A DNA stretch of 64,000 bases from Curtobacterium sp. MCBA15_001 (GTDB taxonomy: Bacteria > Actinomycetota > Actinomycetes > Actinomycetales > Microbacteriaceae). The stretch's first letter is position 1; each line of letters begins with the position of its first letter. The stretch lies in assembly GCF_001864835.1 (NCBI RefSeq), contig NZ_MJGI01000027.1:62001-126000 (forward strand), in the 5' to 3' direction. The position numbers and the translations under genes are program-made. Of this stretch, positions 30,849-38,700 are shown in pieces. The notes under the pieces are model-generated. The model was given only the letters and a program-made list of their open reading frames with translations, was not told the DNA's origin and made no database searches.

Positions 30849-31844
30849 TTAGGCCGCGCCGCCGACATCACCGGACCGGCTCGCAGGCCCCTCCGAGCCG
30901 GTGCCGGTGCGGTCCTGCGCGCCCGGGATCGGGATCGAACCGGTCACCCGTTCGCGCAGGCGGTCCATCCGGCCGGGGCGGTGGGCGTGCTCGATGTCGT
31001 CGGCACCGGCGGTGTCCTGCTCGGCGCGCGCGTTCGCCACGGCACCGGCCTCGCGCCCGAGGTCCTCGGCCTCTCGTGCCGACAGGTAGTGCCGGATCGC
31101 GGCGACGGTGTCCACACGGGCGTCGATCGCCGGCTCGAAGGCGCTGGCCCAGATCTCGTACCCGCGGTCGTTCGGGTGGAACAGGTCGCCGTAGGTGTTG
31201 AAGAACGTGCGGCGGATGCCGACCCGCTTGGTGATCGTGTGCAGCGGTGCCACGGTCAGCCCGAGTTCGTCGGCCACGCGGTGGATGATCTCGTTCGCGA
31301 CGGCGACCTTGCGTTCGCGGTCGGGGGAGAACATGCACGGCAGCTCGGCCACCACCGCGTGCGAGGGCACGGCGGCGTAGATGGCCCGGATGTTCCGCTC
31401 GAACTTGTCCGGGTGGAAGTCCGCGATGTCGTTGGCGCCGATCGACACCGTGCAGACGTCGGGCGCGAAGCCGCGCAGCTTCGGCAGTTGGTCCTTCTTG
31501 GCGCCCCAGGTCGTCGCCCCCGAGACGCTGAGGTTCACCATGCGGACGGTCATGCGCGAGCGGTGCTTGATCCGGCGCGCGAGCAGGCCGACGTACCCGC
31601 GGGAGGGCACCGTCGCTCCGACACCCTGGGCGGCTGAGTCGCCGATCGCCAGGTACGTGAGCTGTCCCTCGTGGTGGAGCCGTTCGCGCCACCACTCGGC
31701 GTGCGTCGGCAGCATCTCGACGACGCGTTGGGAGGCGGCGCGCTGTCCCTTGACGCCGGCTCGGGCGCCGAGGGCCGCGCCACCGGCGACCACCAGGCCG
31801 CCGCCGATCGAGGAGAGCAGTGCGATGAGCGTGCGGGACTTCAT
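30849..31844 (-). CDS. SGNH/GDSL-family hydrolase, membrane-anchored
   Basis: A 331-residue protein with an N-terminal hydrophobic segment (about 6-28) and a SGNH hydrolase domain. Block I is AIGDSAAQGVG (nucleophile Ser), then a Gly block near SVSGATTWG, IGANDIADF carrying Asn, and HPNDRGYEIWA carrying the catalytic Asp/His. It is probably a secreted or anchored esterase; the substrate is unknown. The C-terminal 80 residues are disordered and Ala-rich. TACCGT lies seven bases before the ATG. Confidence 0.88.
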   Translation of the reverse strand: MKSRTLIALLSSIGGGLVVAGGAALGARAGVKGQRAASQRVVEMLPTHAEWWRERLHHEGQLTYLAIGDSAAQGVGATVPSRGYVGLLARRIKHRSRMTVRMVNLSVSGATTWGAKKDQLPKLRGFAPDVCTVSIGANDIADFHPDKFERNIRAIYAAVPSHAVVAELPCMFSPDRERKVAVANEIIHRVADELGLTVAPLHTITKRVGIRRTFFNTYGDLFHPNDRGYEIWASAFEPAIDARVDTVAAIRHYLSAREAEDLGREAGAVANARAEQDTAGADDIEHAHRPGRMDRLRERVTGSIPIPGAQDRTGTGSEGPASRSGDVGGAA

Positions 31845-31974
31845 GTCGTCGACGGTACGCCCGCAGCACTCGTCGGATCAGGGCGGATCCTGTGTCGGTG
31901 CGGAGCGCCCTGGGGGTGACCGCCTGTGGAGGGTGGGCCGTCCTGCGGTGTCGCGGGGGGCCTCCCGGATCGTG

Positions 31975-31980
31975 TAAACT
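31975..31980 (+). promoter_or_regulatory. -10 box of tRNA-Ser
   Basis: TAAACT ends seven bases before the mature 5' end of tRNA-Ser, so the transcript would start almost exactly at the tRNA. No matching -35 box is obvious. Confidence 0.55.
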
Positions 31981-31987
31981 CTCTCCC

Positions 31988-32074
31988 GGTACCGTGTCCG
32001 AGCGGCCGAAGGATCATGTCTCGAAAACATGTGTGGGGGCAACTCCACCGTGGGTTCAAATCCCACCGGTACCG
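31988..32074 (+). tRNA. tRNA-Ser (CGA)
   Basis: 87-base class II tRNA with long variable arm. Acceptor GGTACCG pairs with CGGTACC, the anticodon loop CTCGAAA gives CGA (Ser), and the T arm GGGTTCAAATCCC is intact. CCA is encoded at 32075-32077. It marks the left edge of the accessory island. Confidence 0.96.
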
Positions 32075-32128
32075 CCACAGGGCCGTTTGTGTTTCTAGCC
32101 TCAACGGTTTGCGAAACTCGGCCCAAAA

Positions 32129-32160
32129 GAAGAACCCCCGGCTCAGGCCGGGGGTTCTTC
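32129..32160 (+). terminator. Terminator after tRNA-Ser
   Basis: GAAGAACCCCCGGC / GCCGGGGGTTCTTC with a four-base loop followed by TGG. Placed about 50 bases after the tRNA. The rest of 32078-32346 holds no gene, only the inverted repeat at 32254-32308. Confidence 0.85.
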
Positions 32161-32253
32161 TGGTTCCGCTGGCGTTCGGCGACGCGATTTGACTCGCTGG
32201 TCCGTAGGACTGGCGGAACCAAACGGGCGTGACGGCGTTTTTGGGCGCGCTGA

Positions 32254-32308
32254 AGCACCCCGGACGCTGGCGGAGCGTTTTCAGGCGCGTTGGAGCGTCC
32301 GGGGTGCT
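32254..32308. repeat. Perfect 15-bp inverted repeat next to the transposase-like gene
   Basis: AGCACCCCGGACGCT (32254-32268) and its exact complement (32294-32308) flank 25 bases. It lies 38 bases beyond the stop of the DDE protein. It could be a terminator, but there is no T-tract, so it may instead be a subterminal recognition site of the element. No second copy was found on the other side of the island by eye. Confidence 0.6.
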
Positions 32309-32346
32309 GGTGGTGCTTGATGAGTTGCGTGAGGCTCCGTACCGGC

Positions 32347-34269
32347 CTACGTCCGCGGCATCGGTACGAGCTTCACCGGGTCGGGGTTGCGCTTGTAGTT
32401 GGAGCGTCCGAGCCGGTCGCGTCGGCGCTGCAGGCGTTCGTGCTTCTGCTTGCGCGGCTGAGGCGGCCGCCCTTCTTGGGCGCGCTTGTCGAGGATGTAG
32501 AGCTCATGTTCGAACTGGATGATGCGTTTCATGTTCGTGGCGACCATGAGGAGCGCGAACGCGAACTGCTGAGCGGCCATGCCACGCATGGGTCGGTGCG
32601 ATGACTTGTCGAGCTCGATGTCGTCCTTGACGGTGTCGTTCAGGCTCTCCATCGCGTTCCTCCCGACACGGTAGGTGCGGAACCAGTCCTTGCTGTGCCA
32701 GCGGAGCTTCTGCCGGTTCTTGACGTTGTCGCTCGACTTCACCGTGATGGTGTTCTGGCAGCAGACTCGGTTATCTTCGGCGAGTTGCGGCATGTCCCGC
32801 TCGTAGATGCGGGGCCGGTCGGCCTCCTCGGACGGCTTGGCTTTGGCGTGGAGTTCCCGCAGCGGGCAGTCGACGGTCGGTGACGGGCCGAGGGCCGGGC
32901 AGGAGAACCGCATCTTCGACCCGTCTTTTGCACGGTCGTGCAGGTGCAGTTCGTAGTCCTCGCGTGTGCGGAGGTTCTTCCAGTGCTGCTCTTCGGTGAT
33001 GGAGCCTTCGTCGAAGTCTTTGCCGGTCTCAAGGAGGTCCTTCGGTGTACCGGCGCAGAAGTAGCGGTCGTCGGCGAAGGGGGCACCGCCGACACCGTTG
33101 CTGATGCCGAGTTGCGAGTTGTGCTTTCCTCCGATGTAGTCCTTCACGACGTCGATGTTTCGGTCGGCGAGGGGCTGGTGGAACTTCTCGGCGGTGAGCC
33201 CGCTGTAGCCGCGGTCAAAGACGAGGCGGGTGATGTCGTATCCACGGTCGAGGAGCGAGTCCACGAGGGCGATGGTGTGCTCACCAACGCGCTTATTCGG
33301 TGTGCCGAGGCTCGCCGCGCGAACCAGCTGTGGGGGAGCGCCTTCGTGGTCTCCGGTGGGGTCCTCGTGGACGTCGATGATGATGTTCGCCATGAACACC
33401 ATCTCCCAGTCGGAAGCCTTGATGGTTCCCCCTTCTGCTGCGGCGTCGCGGTTCTTGCGGCTCTTCTTCCGAGGGAAGAGGTCCGCTTCGAGCTCGAGGA
33501 CTGGTTTGTCGACTTCCTTGCCGGTGTAGTGGTTGGCCATCGGCAGTTCCTGCTTGGTGTACTTGTCGCGTTGCCATCTGGACTGCTGGCTCCCGGCACG
33601 CATCGTCGTCTGGTCGACCGACAACGCGGTCCGCTTGCGCCGCCACTTCCGGGGCTGCTGCATCAGCGTCATCTCGATGAGCGCGTTGGTGAACCACTCG
33701 CCGCGGGCGCGCATCACGTCGACGTGGTCGAGGTCGAGGTTCTTCTCCCACTTGGTTCGTTCGGCGTGTGTCATCGACGCCCACCGCTTCCGGTCCCAGC
33801 CGTCGAAGGTGTCGATGAGTCGGTGTACGGCGCGGAAGGCGAGGAAGTACCAGTCGCGGTACTTCCCGTCGTAGAGGTGGCTGATGCCGAGGACTTCGCG
33901 TGCTTCCGGGGTGAGTCGCGATTCGAGCACACGACCCATGTCGCGGACGCGGACGGTCGAGTTTTCGATGACGAGGATGAGCGCGATGACGAGGATGACC
34001 GTGTCGTCGATGTGCGCCTTCCGGCCTCCGGGTGCCGAACCTGCTGCGGCGCGGTCGTCGGCCCGCCACCGTTGGATGGCGGGCACGACCTTCGACATGT
34101 GCACGCGGCTGAGCCAGGTCAGGACGAGGTCGGCGTCGATGAGGCTCTGCGCGCCACTGCCGGCTCTGACCTCCCGGTCGGTGACCGCGTCGCCGGACGG
34201 GACCCGTTGCGGTGGGAGGCTCGCGGCGACCTGTGTGTCCCAGGCGTTCATGTCGTCGATTGCGCTCAT
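32347..34269 (-). CDS. DDE transposase-like protein (IS1182/IS4-like), 640 aa
   Basis: A 640-residue protein with an RNase H-like transposase layout. Candidate catalytic residues are D219 (SVDQTTMR), D352 (VFDRGYSG) and E541 (RNAMESLND), the latter followed by a helical stretch typical of IS1182/IS4 transposases. A Cys-containing insert (RFSCPALG, VDCPLRE, RVCCQN) fits the metal-binding loop of IS1182 proteins. It is longer than usual and its N-terminus is distinct. Its ATG overlaps the stop of the upstream recombinase-like gene by four bases (ATGA), so the two proteins are made together. An ordinary insertion sequence has no such partner. Confidence 0.72.
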   Translation of the reverse strand: MSAIDDMNAWDTQVAASLPPQRVPSGDAVTDREVRAGSGAQSLIDADLVLTWLSRVHMSKVVPAIQRWRADDRAAAGSAPGGRKAHIDDTVILVIALILVIENSTVRVRDMGRVLESRLTPEAREVLGISHLYDGKYRDWYFLAFRAVHRLIDTFDGWDRKRWASMTHAERTKWEKNLDLDHVDVMRARGEWFTNALIEMTLMQQPRKWRRKRTALSVDQTTMRAGSQQSRWQRDKYTKQELPMANHYTGKEVDKPVLELEADLFPRKKSRKNRDAAAEGGTIKASDWEMVFMANIIIDVHEDPTGDHEGAPPQLVRAASLGTPNKRVGEHTIALVDSLLDRGYDITRLVFDRGYSGLTAEKFHQPLADRNIDVVKDYIGGKHNSQLGISNGVGGAPFADDRYFCAGTPKDLLETGKDFDEGSITEEQHWKNLRTREDYELHLHDRAKDGSKMRFSCPALGPSPTVDCPLRELHAKAKPSEEADRPRIYERDMPQLAEDNRVCCQNTITVKSSDNVKNRQKLRWHSKDWFRTYRVGRNAMESLNDTVKDDIELDKSSHRPMRGMAAQQFAFALLMVATNMKRIIQFEHELYILDKRAQEGRPPQPRKQKHERLQRRRDRLGRSNYKRNPDPVKLVPMPRT

Positions 34270-35312
34270 CGGTTGTCACCGGTACCGAGGAACTGGGACG
34301 CGTCCGCCCCGCGCTTGCGAGAGTTTGCGCTTTCGGCGGGCGCCCGGAGTGCGGTGTCGTACTGGTCGACGCTGTCCAGCGCGACCGCGTCGAGGTAGCG
34401 CTGCAGTGAGTTGAGGCCGCCGCCGGCCACTGCCAGCACAACCGGGATGGGGAACCGGCTGACGATATCGAGCATCCAAGTGTCGCGGAGCCGCTGGAGG
34501 TTCGGCGCCGGATGCCCGCCCATATAGACGCTCCGGAACGCCGTGTGGCGCCCCTTGCCGGTGTTCGTCGGGTACAGCAGCAGCTCACCGTCGACAAACG
34601 TGTCGAGGTACTGGTCGAGGTAGTGCGCCCAGTCGGTCCGGACGGGCACGGTGCGTGCGCTGTTCCGGCCGGTGACCCGAACGGAGATGCCGTGTGCGGT
34701 CCGGAAGGCATCCTCACCGCGCAGGTCGAGCAGTTCACCGGTGGTCAGTCCGGCGCCGCCGGCGAAGGCGAGCGCTATGTGCGCCGCACGCCGCTTCTGG
34801 CGGTTGCGGACGGTCCGTGCCCACGACTCCAGCTCCGCGAGCTCACGACGCGAGTACGGGGCGAGCGGGGCCGTCGGGCGGCCACCCACACCACCGCGGT
34901 GACGTTCGACACCGGCGACAGCGTTCGCAACACGGTAGAGCCGTGAACGCATCATCGTTCGCGTGCTCTCCGCGCCCGTTCTGCTGCGGATGAAGCGGTT
35001 CATCATCGACGGGTAGAACAGGTCATCCCTGTCCAACGGAGCGTGCTGCTCGTTCATCGCCCAGAGCACGTACTGTCCGACAGTCGAGACGAGTTCGATA
35101 GCGATTCGAGCATCGGTAGGGTCATGTGCGAGGACCGCGTCGATGACGAAGTCCCGTACGGCGAGCCAGTCCGCGGGCGCGACGTGGACGGGGCGATATC
35201 GCATCAGAGCCTCCCGCACCCGCGTGTTGTGCTCGTTTCTTGGATCAGAGTGTGCTACAGAAATGGGCGCAGGGGAAGGGCTGGCCGCTGGGGTATCGGT
35301 CTGGTTCTGCAC
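34266..35312 (-). CDS. Degenerate tyrosine-recombinase-fold protein, coupled to the DDE gene
   Basis: A 348-residue protein with the plan of a phage integrase/Xer protein. It has a helical N-terminal DNA-binding part (about 45-135), then a catalytic-like domain with GAGLTTGELLDLRGED (187-202) and LQRLRDTWMLDIVSRF (272-287). VAGGGLNSLQRYLDAV follows at about 295-310. Compared with active enzymes, the first Arg is T190, the HxxR histidine is replaced while R276 stays, and the GH motif is lost. A Tyr (Y306) lies near the nucleophile position. It may bind DNA rather than cut it. It starts GTG-CAG-AAC and shares its N-terminal pattern with the protein at 36787-37656. No strong ribosome site is seen. 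Confidence 0.62.
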   Translation of the reverse strand: MQNQTDTPAASPSPAPISVAHSDPRNEHNTRVREALMRYRPVHVAPADWLAVRDFVIDAVLAHDPTDARIAIELVSTVGQYVLWAMNEQHAPLDRDDLFYPSMMNRFIRSRTGAESTRTMMRSRLYRVANAVAGVERHRGGVGGRPTAPLAPYSRRELAELESWARTVRNRQKRRAAHIALAFAGGAGLTTGELLDLRGEDAFRTAHGISVRVTGRNSARTVPVRTDWAHYLDQYLDTFVDGELLLYPTNTGKGRHTAFRSVYMGGHPAPNLQRLRDTWMLDIVSRFPIPVVLAVAGGGLNSLQRYLDAVALDSVDQYDTALRAPAESANSRKRGADASQFLGTGDNR

Positions 35313-35597
35313 GAACGTTGTATGCGCGGACGTCGGAACCGGCTGGTTCTTGCGAAAGAAATGCCAGATCAGAGATCACTTCGGTCGACGAGGCTCGGGC
35401 GTGTCGTGTTGGCGCGTGGCGTACCAACCTCTGACCTGACAGACCGGGACCCCTGACCTCACCCGGTATGCGCCAGATATCGAGGCGGCGGCGTGCGCAC
35501 ACAGACATCGTCGCGCGTGGCAGACGTCGATGTCGGGCCCGACGCTCAGCATCGTGTTCTTGGCGGGGTCAGGTCCCAGCGCCGTAGAGTCGTGGCC
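35313..35597. other. Non-coding stretch in the island
   Basis: Lower GC than the core, with only short open frames of unnatural composition on both strands. It must hold the promoter of the recombinase-like/DDE operon; no convincing box was found. No gene is called. Confidence 0.4.
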
Positions 35598-35726
35598 ATG
35601 CAGAAGAAGTGCGGAATCCCCACCGCCACGGGTCCGTGCCGTAACGGTGTCCTCTGTCCAGTTCACCCTGGCAAGCAAGAGAACGCCGAGAGCTTGTGGC
35701 CTCCAGCGCTCCGGCCCGCGGAGTAG
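35598..35726 (+). CDS. 42-residue Cys/His microprotein
   Basis: A 42-residue protein starting MQKKCGIPTATGPCRNGVL and continuing CPVHPG. C5, C14, C20 and H23 form a C-x8-C-x5-C-x2-H pattern. It is reminiscent of short zinc-binding proteins with C-x2-PT-x2-G-x-C motifs that occur in mobile elements. TAGAGT (35585-35590) lies seven bases before the ATG, the same spacing as leaderless genes in this window, which supports a real gene. Function unknown. Confidence 0.5.
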   Translation: MQKKCGIPTATGPCRNGVLCPVHPGKQENAESLWPPALRPAE

Positions 35727-35750
35727 CGTCTCCGCCGCATATCGGTCGGT

Positions 35751-36410
35751 ATGACCACACTGAGTCCTGTTGACGCGTCGCGCACATCGTGGCTGCGTAT
35801 CAACGGCAACGAACTCATAGTCCGGCGCCGCCGATACGCGCATCCAATCGGTGCCTCAATCGCGGTTCATGCAATTCCGGCGGTCGCGCCGGGAGGTGTC
35901 TGGTACGACCTCTGGCGACAGGTCTGCCGGGGTGCCGCTGGTCGTCCGGTCGCTGTCGCACTCGATACCCGCGCGCCCGAACCGGGGACGCTTTCGGCCG
36001 TACTGAGCAAAGTCCTCGAGCGTCGGTTGACGAGTGTGGGCTGGTACCGCGACTGGGCGATGGTTCCGGATCTGTTTGGCTCGGAGTTCATCCTTCCCAC
36101 TGGCACCTGCCCTCGTCTCGGCCTCCGAGAATTCCGGGCGTATCGCGATGTGCTTCGAGCGTGGGACTTCGGGCGCGACGGAGATCCGCTCGTGGCAGCG
36201 GGTCCCGTCCTCACGTCAAGCACGACCAACGCAGATTGGGCAGAGGACGTTCCATGGAGTTTCTACGGAGCTGTGATGGCTTCGCCGCGTCGAGCCGAGC
36301 AGATCCACGATCACCTGACGGGGTTGGGTTTCTCTTCTGACAGCTCGGACCATCTTGCCGTCGGGGGATGGCCCGGGGTCCCGCAGCTGGACGATCAACG
36401 AACGGCGTGA
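35751..36410 (+). CDS. Hypothetical island protein, 219 aa
   Basis: A 219-residue soluble protein beginning MTTLSPVDASRTSWLRING, with Trp/Tyr-rich segments (GGVWYDLWRQV, SVGWYRDWAMVPDLFG) and mixed alpha/beta character. I do not recognise a domain. It lies 24 bases after the Cys/His microprotein on the same strand and may be co-transcribed. No ribosome site; the boxes TAGCGT and CATATC upstream could act as -10. Confidence 0.5.
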   Translation: MTTLSPVDASRTSWLRINGNELIVRRRRYAHPIGASIAVHAIPAVAPGGVWYDLWRQVCRGAAGRPVAVALDTRAPEPGTLSAVLSKVLERRLTSVGWYRDWAMVPDLFGSEFILPTGTCPRLGLREFRAYRDVLRAWDFGRDGDPLVAAGPVLTSSTTNADWAEDVPWSFYGAVMASPRRAEQIHDHLTGLGFSSDSSDHLAVGGWPGVPQLDDQRTA

Positions 36411-36786
36411 TGCCAAAGTGTTGATCGTGGCTTCCAATCGATGACCAGAAGACGCCGGCGGCGAGGGTGGACGAGGCCTGACGCGCCGTAGGGTGTCGAA
36501 GGTCGCCGTACTTCGCGATCCATCTTGGCTCGCTTCGAACCCCCTGGGCGATGGGGAGTCCCATGACCGTGCCTCATCGTCTGTCACGGAAGACTTCGAT
36601 CGCAGTGTGTTCCGGATACAGGACGATTGTCGCGTGTTGCAGTGTTCCCAATACGCCACAACAGTAGTACTCAACAAGCGAGTAGAGACACACCCATCCC
36701 GATGGACGTGCTTTGCGGTACTCGTCGACGGCGATGGGCGCGCTGTTTGGCAGGAGCTCCGGAATGAACGGGCACTGCTGCTTCGC
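36411..36786. other. Island stretch without a supported gene
   Basis: AT-richer than the core. A possible plus-strand frame from 36493 runs into the next gene on the other strand and has no start signal. This is the position where a DDE partner of the second recombinase-like gene would be expected, and none is present. Confidence 0.4.
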
Positions 36787-37656
36787 TCACTCCTCCACGA
36801 ACGGAAGCACTCGATCGAGTGCTTCCGCGGATCGTAGTCCGGCGACGCGGAGCAGTCGTTTCAGGGGCGTTCCGGCTTCGAGGTGGTGCGCGAGCCACGT
36901 CGCGCGCATCCGTCGCGCCTGGAGCTGGACCGTCGGGCCTTTCCGGGAGACGAAGTCGGTGATGAGGTTGGTGTTCCCACCTCGTTGTTCCGCGCGGAAC
37001 ACCCACCCGTCGGAGCCGATGAAGTCCGTCCGTTCCCGCATGCGGGTGGTCCACTCGAGGAGTAACGGCACGGTCCGCGAAGCGGCGCCGTGCACGGTGA
37101 CGCTCGTCCCATCATCAGTGATGTCGGACGTGCGCGCTGCGATGATCTCCGCTCCGGTCAATCCGGCGCCGAGCCCTAACGCGAGCAGTGCACCCGCCGA
37201 CGTGCGCCGCTCCATCGTCCGCTGCTGCCAAGCCCATGCGTCGAGGACAGCGAGTTCCGCCCGGACGTATGGCCTGGAGGCGTCAGCCTTCCCGAGCGCC
37301 TTGAACTTCCCTGCGGCACCGTCGCCGAGGAGCGTTTCCGACACTCGACGGAGCCGTGCACGGATGGTGTTCCGACTCGCCCGGTTGTAGGACGCAAGGT
37401 GGTGGTTGATGAACCGGCCGATATGTACCGGGTCGAACACGACGTCGTCTTCGACCGGGGCGGATGAAGTGCGAGTGAAGTGCACGAGTTGTGTGACCGC
37501 CGGATACAGCTCTCGGGCGGAGTAAACGACCTCCGGTTCGACGCGGACGATGACGCTGCGCACGTACTCCTCGATCGCTGCCCAGTCATCGGCGGGCAGC
37601 TTCGGCCGGTAAGCGCCCGCGGAGTCTTCTCTCACCGTCGCCGCTCCGTTTTGCAC
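36787..37656 (-). CDS. Second degenerate tyrosine-recombinase-fold protein
   Basis: A 289-residue paralogue of the protein at 34266-35312. PADDWAAIEEYV (21-32) corresponds to APADWLAVRDFV, and IGRFINHHLASYNRASRNT to the same position of the other. The C-terminal ARRMRATWLAHHLEAGTPLK (247-266) and RLLRVAGLRSAEALDRVLPF align with the Xer box II region. Catalytic residues are mostly gone: T167 at Arg I, R in place of the HxxR histidine, L at the GH position, and no Tyr at the end. R251 is kept. The GTG at 37656 (GTG-CAA-AAC) mirrors the paralogue start and has GAGGA about 10 bases upstream. Confidence 0.6.
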   Translation of the reverse strand: MQNGAATVREDSAGAYRPKLPADDWAAIEEYVRSVIVRVEPEVVYSARELYPAVTQLVHFTRTSSAPVEDDVVFDPVHIGRFINHHLASYNRASRNTIRARLRRVSETLLGDGAAGKFKALGKADASRPYVRAELAVLDAWAWQQRTMERRTSAGALLALGLGAGLTGAEIIAARTSDITDDGTSVTVHGAASRTVPLLLEWTTRMRERTDFIGSDGWVFRAEQRGGNTNLITDFVSRKGPTVQLQARRMRATWLAHHLEAGTPLKRLLRVAGLRSAEALDRVLPFVEE

Positions 37657-37721
37657 GCCGTGACGTCCTCGTACGAGCCGGTATGACGTGTCGTGGTGGT
37701 GGCGCCCAATACGCTGGGGCC

Positions 37722-38003
37722 ATGGGACGTCCGATGCGGCAACTGCCGGTAGAGCTCGCCGGCGCGCCCTGGCCGGAGGTCCCCGCGACCGACCCACTCG
37801 CGGAGGTGGCGCGGCAGTTCGTCGTCAACGTCCGCGCGGCGATGAACGGCCGGAGCGTTCGGTCTGTCGCCGCCGAGGTCGGCATGGGTAACGTGACCCT
37901 GCTCACGGTGCTCGCGGGGAAGGCCTGGCCGGACTTGGCAACCATTGCGCGGCTCGAAGCGGGCCTGGACGCCGAACTGTGGCCTGGACGCGAGGCTCAT
38001 TAG
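37722..38003 (+). CDS. Helix-turn-helix protein (XRE-like)
   Basis: A 93-residue protein whose C-terminal half has a Cro/CI-type helix-turn-helix: SVRSVAAEVGMGNVTLLTVL followed by AGKAWPDLATIARLE. It is a likely repressor or activator for the island, placed divergently 65 bases from the recombinase-like gene. TACGCT (37710-37715) lies exactly six bases before this ATG, so it is chosen over the in-frame ATG at 37683. It overlaps the convergent next gene by four bases. Confidence 0.75.
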   Translation: MGRPMRQLPVELAGAPWPEVPATDPLAEVARQFVVNVRAAMNGRSVRSVAAEVGMGNVTLLTVLAGKAWPDLATIARLEAGLDAELWPGREAH

Positions 38004-38467
38004 AGCCCCCAAACGACGGTGAGGAAGGCGCCGTTCACCCTGCGGATCTCCTCCGGCGTGCCGCCCAACGCTTCCGGCAACGACCAACGGGCCGCGGTCG
38101 TCGCGGCGAGGATCTGCATCGGGGACCACGTGGCAAGGTCGTTCGGATCCATCCGGGCCACAGGCTGCATTGGCTGCCGACGTCGCGACGCATCGCGGAA
38201 GCGGTCCCCGGCGAGCTCCTCGAGAAGCCGATCGAGAGCGCCTCGCTCGACGAGGTCGCCGAAGAAGTCCGAAACGGATTCCCACGTCTTGAGGTCGACC
38301 ACCCGGAACGCTGACGCATCCGACCCGCGTCCGCTGATGGTCAACCGTCCCGCTTGCTCCCGTGCCCAGACCGCCACACCGGAGGGAATGGTTACGTTCG
38401 TCGGCCAGGAGACCCCTACTGCGGAGCGTCCGTCCGTCCGTCTCGGGTCCGATCCCCGATTGCTCAT
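38000..38467 (-). CDS. Hypothetical island protein, 155 aa
   Basis: A 155-residue protein of unknown family, starting MSNRGSDPRRTDGRSAVGV with a helical central part (SVSDFFGDLVERGALDRLLEE). TATGCT (38480-38475) lies seven bases before the ATG on the minus strand, supporting the gene and this start over the ATG at 38479. Its end overlaps the HTH gene tail-to-tail by four bases, so the pair may interfere with each other's transcription. Confidence 0.55.
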   Translation of the reverse strand: MSNRGSDPRRTDGRSAVGVSWPTNVTIPSGVAVWAREQAGRLTISGRGSDASAFRVVDLKTWESVSDFFGDLVERGALDRLLEELAGDRFRDASRRRQPMQPVARMDPNDLATWSPMQILAATTAARWSLPEALGGTPEEIRRVNGAFLTVVWGL

Positions 38468-38514
38468 AAGAACGAGCATAGCCCCCTTGGTGGGTTCCGG
38501 GACCCTTAAGTGCC

Positions 38515-38700
38515 CTGCACAACCCGCTCGCGGCAGTGATCATCGCGAACGCGATCGGCACGGTCGGCGGCATCACGACCGGATCCCTCGTCGTCGGCCT
38601 CACCAGCGACGACTGCGGCCGCACAATGCCCTGTGCCACTAGCGGCACCAGGGCAATCCGTGTCGTCCTCCATCCGGAGCGCGATTGGCTCCGCTGCTGA
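38515..38700 (+). pseudogene. Remnant of a membrane protein gene
   Basis: A plus-strand frame without start reads LHNPLAAVIIANAIGTVGG, then ITTGSLVVGLTSDDCGRTM, and ends at 38700. The hydrophobic, Gly-rich pattern resembles the end of a transporter. There is no start or upstream part, so it looks like a 3' fragment left by a rearrangement at the island edge. A 13-codon stub starting at 38772 lies behind it. The rest of 38480-38805 holds no gene. Confidence 0.4.

Noticed and set aside
32040..32077. tRNA-Ser 3' end as an integrase attachment site
   Set aside because: No second copy of the tRNA 3' end was found by eye up to 39 kb, and the recombinase-like proteins lack catalytic residues, so tRNA targeting is not supported.
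32938..34398. A 486-codon plus-strand frame opposite the DDE gene
   Set aside because: The minus strand has the transposase motifs and coupling to its neighbour; this frame has none.
35376..35843. 155-codon minus-strand frame over the Cys/His microprotein
   Set aside because: No promoter or ribosome site and shadow-like composition; the plus-strand microprotein has a matching -10 box.
36493..36837. Possible 114-aa plus-strand gene in the island
   Set aside because: No start signal, unnatural composition, and its end runs into the recombinase-like gene on the other strand.
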